Source of the DNA: Phallusia fumigata
Lineage: Eukaryota; Chordata; Ascidiacea; Phlebobranchia; Ascidiidae
Direction of reading: 5' to 3'
Length of the DNA: 20,185 nucleotides
Assembly (NCBI GenBank): GCA_008931825.1
Contig: QXVZ01006816.1
Coordinates: 1-20,185 of the forward strand
Position 1 is the first letter of the stretch. Each line of letters begins with the position of its first letter. Shown piece after piece: positions 19,701-20,185 of the stretch. A model generated the notes under the pieces. It saw nothing but the letters and a program-made list of their open reading frames with translations, did no database searches and was not told where the DNA came from. A program made the position numbers and the translations under genes.

Positions 19701-19749
19701 GGAAAATGAACAGGACCAAATATGGAAATGTGGCTGTGACGTACATCGC
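10575..19749 (-). CDS. SLC6-family Na+/Cl--coupled amino-acid transporter, right paralogue (5' end off window)
   Basis: Minus-strand gene with seven visible exons: 19639-19749, 15059-15300, 14427-14574, 13679-13874, 12319-12478, 11673-11853 and 10575-10784 (stop TGA at 10577-10575). They splice in frame to 415 codons plus stop and cover TM5 to TM12. Key motifs are [11 protein letters not shown] (TM5), [18 protein letters not shown] (TM6), [19 protein letters not shown] (TM7), GTGLAFIVF and GLGSMFG (EL4/TM8), [19 protein letters not shown] (TM9-10) and a C-terminal TM12. TM1-TM4 are not between 19750 and 20185, so the 5' half lies further right. The protein resembles SLC6A18/19/20. It shares about 60% identity with the left copy over the TM6-TM7 exon by hand count. 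The 4.3-kb TM5-TM6 intron is far longer than the 0.6-kb equivalent in the left copy. Confidence 0.95.
10905..11049. mobile_element. Short TIR element (MITE-like), interrupted by an assembly duplication
   Basis: The left end CAGTACTTGTGTGTAAAAC continues ATT. The right end reads the same in reverse complement with one mismatch (21 of 22). Removing the N and the duplicated 63 bases leaves about 81 bp. The interior holds the tail motif GACAAACGCTGTTGTCATC shared with other repeats here. Confidence 0.55.
10908..11034. repeat. 63-bp perfect direct repeat flanking a single N
   Basis: Bases 10908-10970 and 10972-11034 are identical with an N at 10971. As at 3851, this is best read as an unmerged contig overlap. 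Confidence 0.95.
11673..11853 (-). CDS. Right SLC6 exon: TM11
   Basis: 181 bp, TTTTTTAG|CTTCGA to GGTGAC|GTAAGT, entered in phase 2 and left in phase 0. It encodes [20 protein letters not shown], then a TM11 segment with the W-x-x-x-SP motif of the family ([19 protein letters not shown]). It joins in frame to both neighbouring exons. Confidence 0.94.
11854..12318. other. Intron of right gene, TM10-TM11
   Basis: 465-bp phase-2 intron, AT-rich, with nothing I can support beyond splice signals. Confidence 0.8.
12319..12478 (-). CDS. Right SLC6 exon: TM9 and TM10
   Basis: 160 bp, CCGACAG|GTATTG to AAAAA|GTAAGT, entered in phase 1 and left in phase 2. TM9 is [15 protein letters not shown], followed by [15 protein letters not shown], and TM10 is [20 protein letters not shown]. 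The [18 protein letters not shown] block is a strong SLC6 signature. Confidence 0.96.
12626..12884. repeat. Imperfect tandem duplication, about 160-bp period
   Basis: The two units 12626-12755 and 12789-12884 share, in order, TTTTGGCGYTTGTCTGGCT, then GAGCAAATT, then TCACTGTCTGDGTC. The second unit is shorter through deletions. Confidence 0.65.
13388..13620 (+). mobile_element. tRNA-headed SINE, copy B (variant body)
   Basis: The B-box-like GGTTCTAATCC at 13426-13436 is preceded by TGTGCTCGCACGGTTGTG, matching copies A and C. The tail ends CGCCCACCGAGCATCGAAAT. The middle differs from A and C: it lacks the GAGGCAGGTAGCTCGACGGT module. Confidence 0.65.
13679..13874 (-). CDS. Right SLC6 exon: EL4 end and TM8
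   Basis: 196 bp, TTTACAG|GCCTCT to TTAACAG|GTAAAC, entered in phase 0 and left in phase 1. It encodes [18 protein letters not shown]8 [19 protein letters not shown] and [14 protein letters not shown]. The Na2 region reads GLGSMFG, with Gly in place of the left copy's Asp. It is two codons shorter than the left exon after the DLG motif. Confidence 0.96.
13875..14426. other. Intron of right gene, EL4-TM8
   Basis: 552-bp phase-0 intron with a minus-strand SINE-like repeat at 14050-14175. The rest is unassigned. Confidence 0.8.
14050..14175 (-). repeat. Dispersed SINE-like repeat, body and hairpin tail
   Basis: Minus strand: body GCCAGAGAGCTTGTATGTAA, then ACATTGTAGTGCAAACGTTT, ending CAACAATCGCTGTTGTCATC. 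The body is shared with 19303-19405, the tail with 5226-5250. CAACA-ATCGC-TGTTG forms a perfect 5-bp hairpin. Confidence 0.7.
14427..14574 (-). CDS. Right SLC6 exon: extracellular loop 4
   Basis: 148 bp, CTTCTCAG|GAACATC to AGCGAG|GTAAAA, entered in phase 2 and left in phase 0. It encodes [20 protein letters not shown] and then a loop with sequons NAT and NLT, ending [10 protein letters not shown]. It shares the NI-x-N/E-Y-x-x-PE-x-x-ITxDNY skeleton with the left exon but is six codons shorter. Confidence 0.93.
14575..15058. other. Intron of right gene, TM7-EL4
   Basis: 484-bp phase-2 intron, more than half of it SINE copy C. Confidence 0.85.
14770..15042 (+). mobile_element. tRNA-headed SINE, copy C
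   Basis: The B-box-like GGTTCTAATCT is at 14814-14824 after TGTGCTCGTACGGTTGTG. The body carries GAGGCAGGTAGCTCGACGGT at 14961-14980, then GGACTCATTATGAGCATAAC, and the tail CGCTCACCGAGAAACAATAA. It is the closest partner of copy A and ends about 16 bp from a splice donor. Confidence 0.75.
15059..15300 (-). CDS. Right SLC6 exon: TM6 and TM7
   Basis: 242 bp, ATCACAG|GTGACG to GACGG|GTAAGA, entered in phase 0 and left in phase 2, identical in length to its left-copy partner. TM6 is [19 protein letters not shown] and TM7 is [18 protein letters not shown]. The Gln, Ser, Asn and Ser chloride-site residues are intact. The pattern of TM6 and its following loop closely resembles the SLC6A18/20 type. 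A SINE tail ends close to its donor. Confidence 0.96.
18247..18263 (-). repeat. (CCCT)n tract with G-quadruplex potential
   Basis: Plus strand TCCCTCCCTCCCTCCCT; the minus strand therefore has four GGG runs separated by single bases, the tightest class of G-quadruplex motif. It lies in the sense strand of the right gene's largest intron, so it would also be in the pre-mRNA. Confidence 0.7.
19303..19560 (-). mobile_element. tRNA-headed repeat (SINE-like), minus strand
   Basis: The minus strand has GTCGTGGGTTCGAATCCCAC, a perfect tRNA T-arm (stem GTGGG/CCCAC, loop TTCGAAT) with a strong B box, at about 19478-19497. It is followed by a body at 19303-19405 (GCTTAATTAGAAACATAATT, GCCAGAGAGCTTGTACGTGG) shared with 14050-14175. 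Head plus body suggests a SINE. The 5' tRNA half does not fold properly and the acceptor stem is imperfect, so it is not called a tRNA gene. Confidence 0.55.
19639..19749 (-). CDS. Right SLC6 exon: TM5 and EL3
   Basis: 111 bp, ATTTTCAG|GCGATG to CCCGAC|GTAAGT, phase 0 at both ends. It encodes [20 protein letters not shown] then [17 protein letters not shown]. This is the first exon of the right gene visible in the window. The expected EL2/TM4 exon ending in SSGK is not found up to 20185. Confidence 0.95.
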
Positions 19750-20185
19750 CTGAAAATGTGACGACACATATTAGTGACGGATATAAATGATATATAACAA
19801 AATATATTTTGATACAGCTAAACATAGAAATATCTTGCGTCAGGCCAGTAAGATATGAGGTTCATAGAAATCATATTATTAGCGCAAACAAACACATTAA
19901 ATGTTTTAGGGAAAAAACATTTAGAATTTGGAGATCTCGATGTCTAATCTTGATGTCGATGTCAACTTTACGAACCTTTGTCGCGTTAAGGAATCATCTA
20001 ACGACAGTCATAAACGGTGGGTTACCTTCACGTGCTTGCTGATTTATGACCCCAAATAAATCCCCAGCCTAAGGGGTGACTGGCAAATAACGCCTTTGGT
20101 CCTAAGTAAACTTAAACTTGGTACAGTTCAGTGTGTCTAGACGATGTTTGCTGTAAGCTGACGAATACTTATCCACGCTAATGGA
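19750..20185. other. Intron of right gene upstream of the TM5 exon (partial)
   Basis: At least 436 bp. No EL2/TM4 exon ending in the expected SSGK is present, so the next upstream exon is beyond the window. Nothing else recognised. Confidence 0.75.

Noticed and set aside
19990..20045. Possible upstream exon ending GTGAAG|GTAACC
   Set aside because: The translation does not give the TM4 end with SSGK expected before the TM5 exon.
1..20185. CRISPR arrays, operons, bacterial promoters or ribosome-binding sites
   Set aside because: Gene structure is spliced and eukaryotic; no regular spaced repeats exist.

Overview
The window is intron-rich, AT-rich eukaryotic DNA. All confident coding exons lie on the minus strand, have GT/AG borders and encode pieces of two SLC6-family sodium/chloride-coupled transporters. 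The closest family, from recalled motifs, is the amino-acid/imino-acid group SLC6A18/19/20 (B0AT1/SIT1-like). Short introns, dense tRNA-headed repeats and low GC suggest an invertebrate chordate, most likely a tunicate such as Ciona. The organism call is inference.

The two genes are head-to-tail tandem paralogues, and both are cut by the window. The right copy reads from beyond 20185 down to its stop codon at 10575. Seven exons are visible, covering TM5 to TM12 (415 codons plus stop); TM1-TM4 are outside the window. The left copy starts with an ATG at 6757 and runs off the left edge. Nine exons are visible, covering TM1 to TM9 (472 codons); TM10-TM12 are outside. At every junction that can be compared, intron position and phase match between the copies. 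The TM5 exon (111 bp) and TM6-TM7 exon (242 bp) are the same length in both. The EL4 exon differs (166 vs 148 bp). The chloride-site residues recognisable in TM6 and TM7 are kept in both copies, while a Na2-site residue in TM8 differs (Asp in the left copy, Gly in the right).

Between the genes (about 6.8-10.5 kb) there is no convincing complete gene. It holds the right gene's 3' UTR and a candidate poly(A) signal, a likely non-autonomous hAT element with near-matching 8-bp target duplications, an imperfect tandem duplication, and a coding-like minus-strand patch at 6.99-7.38 kb that I cannot assign.

The introns carry most of the repeats. There are three plus-strand tRNA-headed SINE copies whose tails end close to splice donors. 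A minus-strand repeat family shares a hairpin-forming tail. There is also a short terminal-inverted-repeat element. The right copy's 4.3-kb TM5-TM6 intron contains a (CCCT)n tract able to form a G-quadruplex on the minus strand.

Two single N bases, at 3851 and 10971, are each flanked by perfect direct repeats (110 and 63 bp). These look like unmerged contig overlaps, not biology. I see no rRNA, intact tRNA gene, CRISPR array or prokaryotic feature, and no clear sign of an undescribed multi-gene system.
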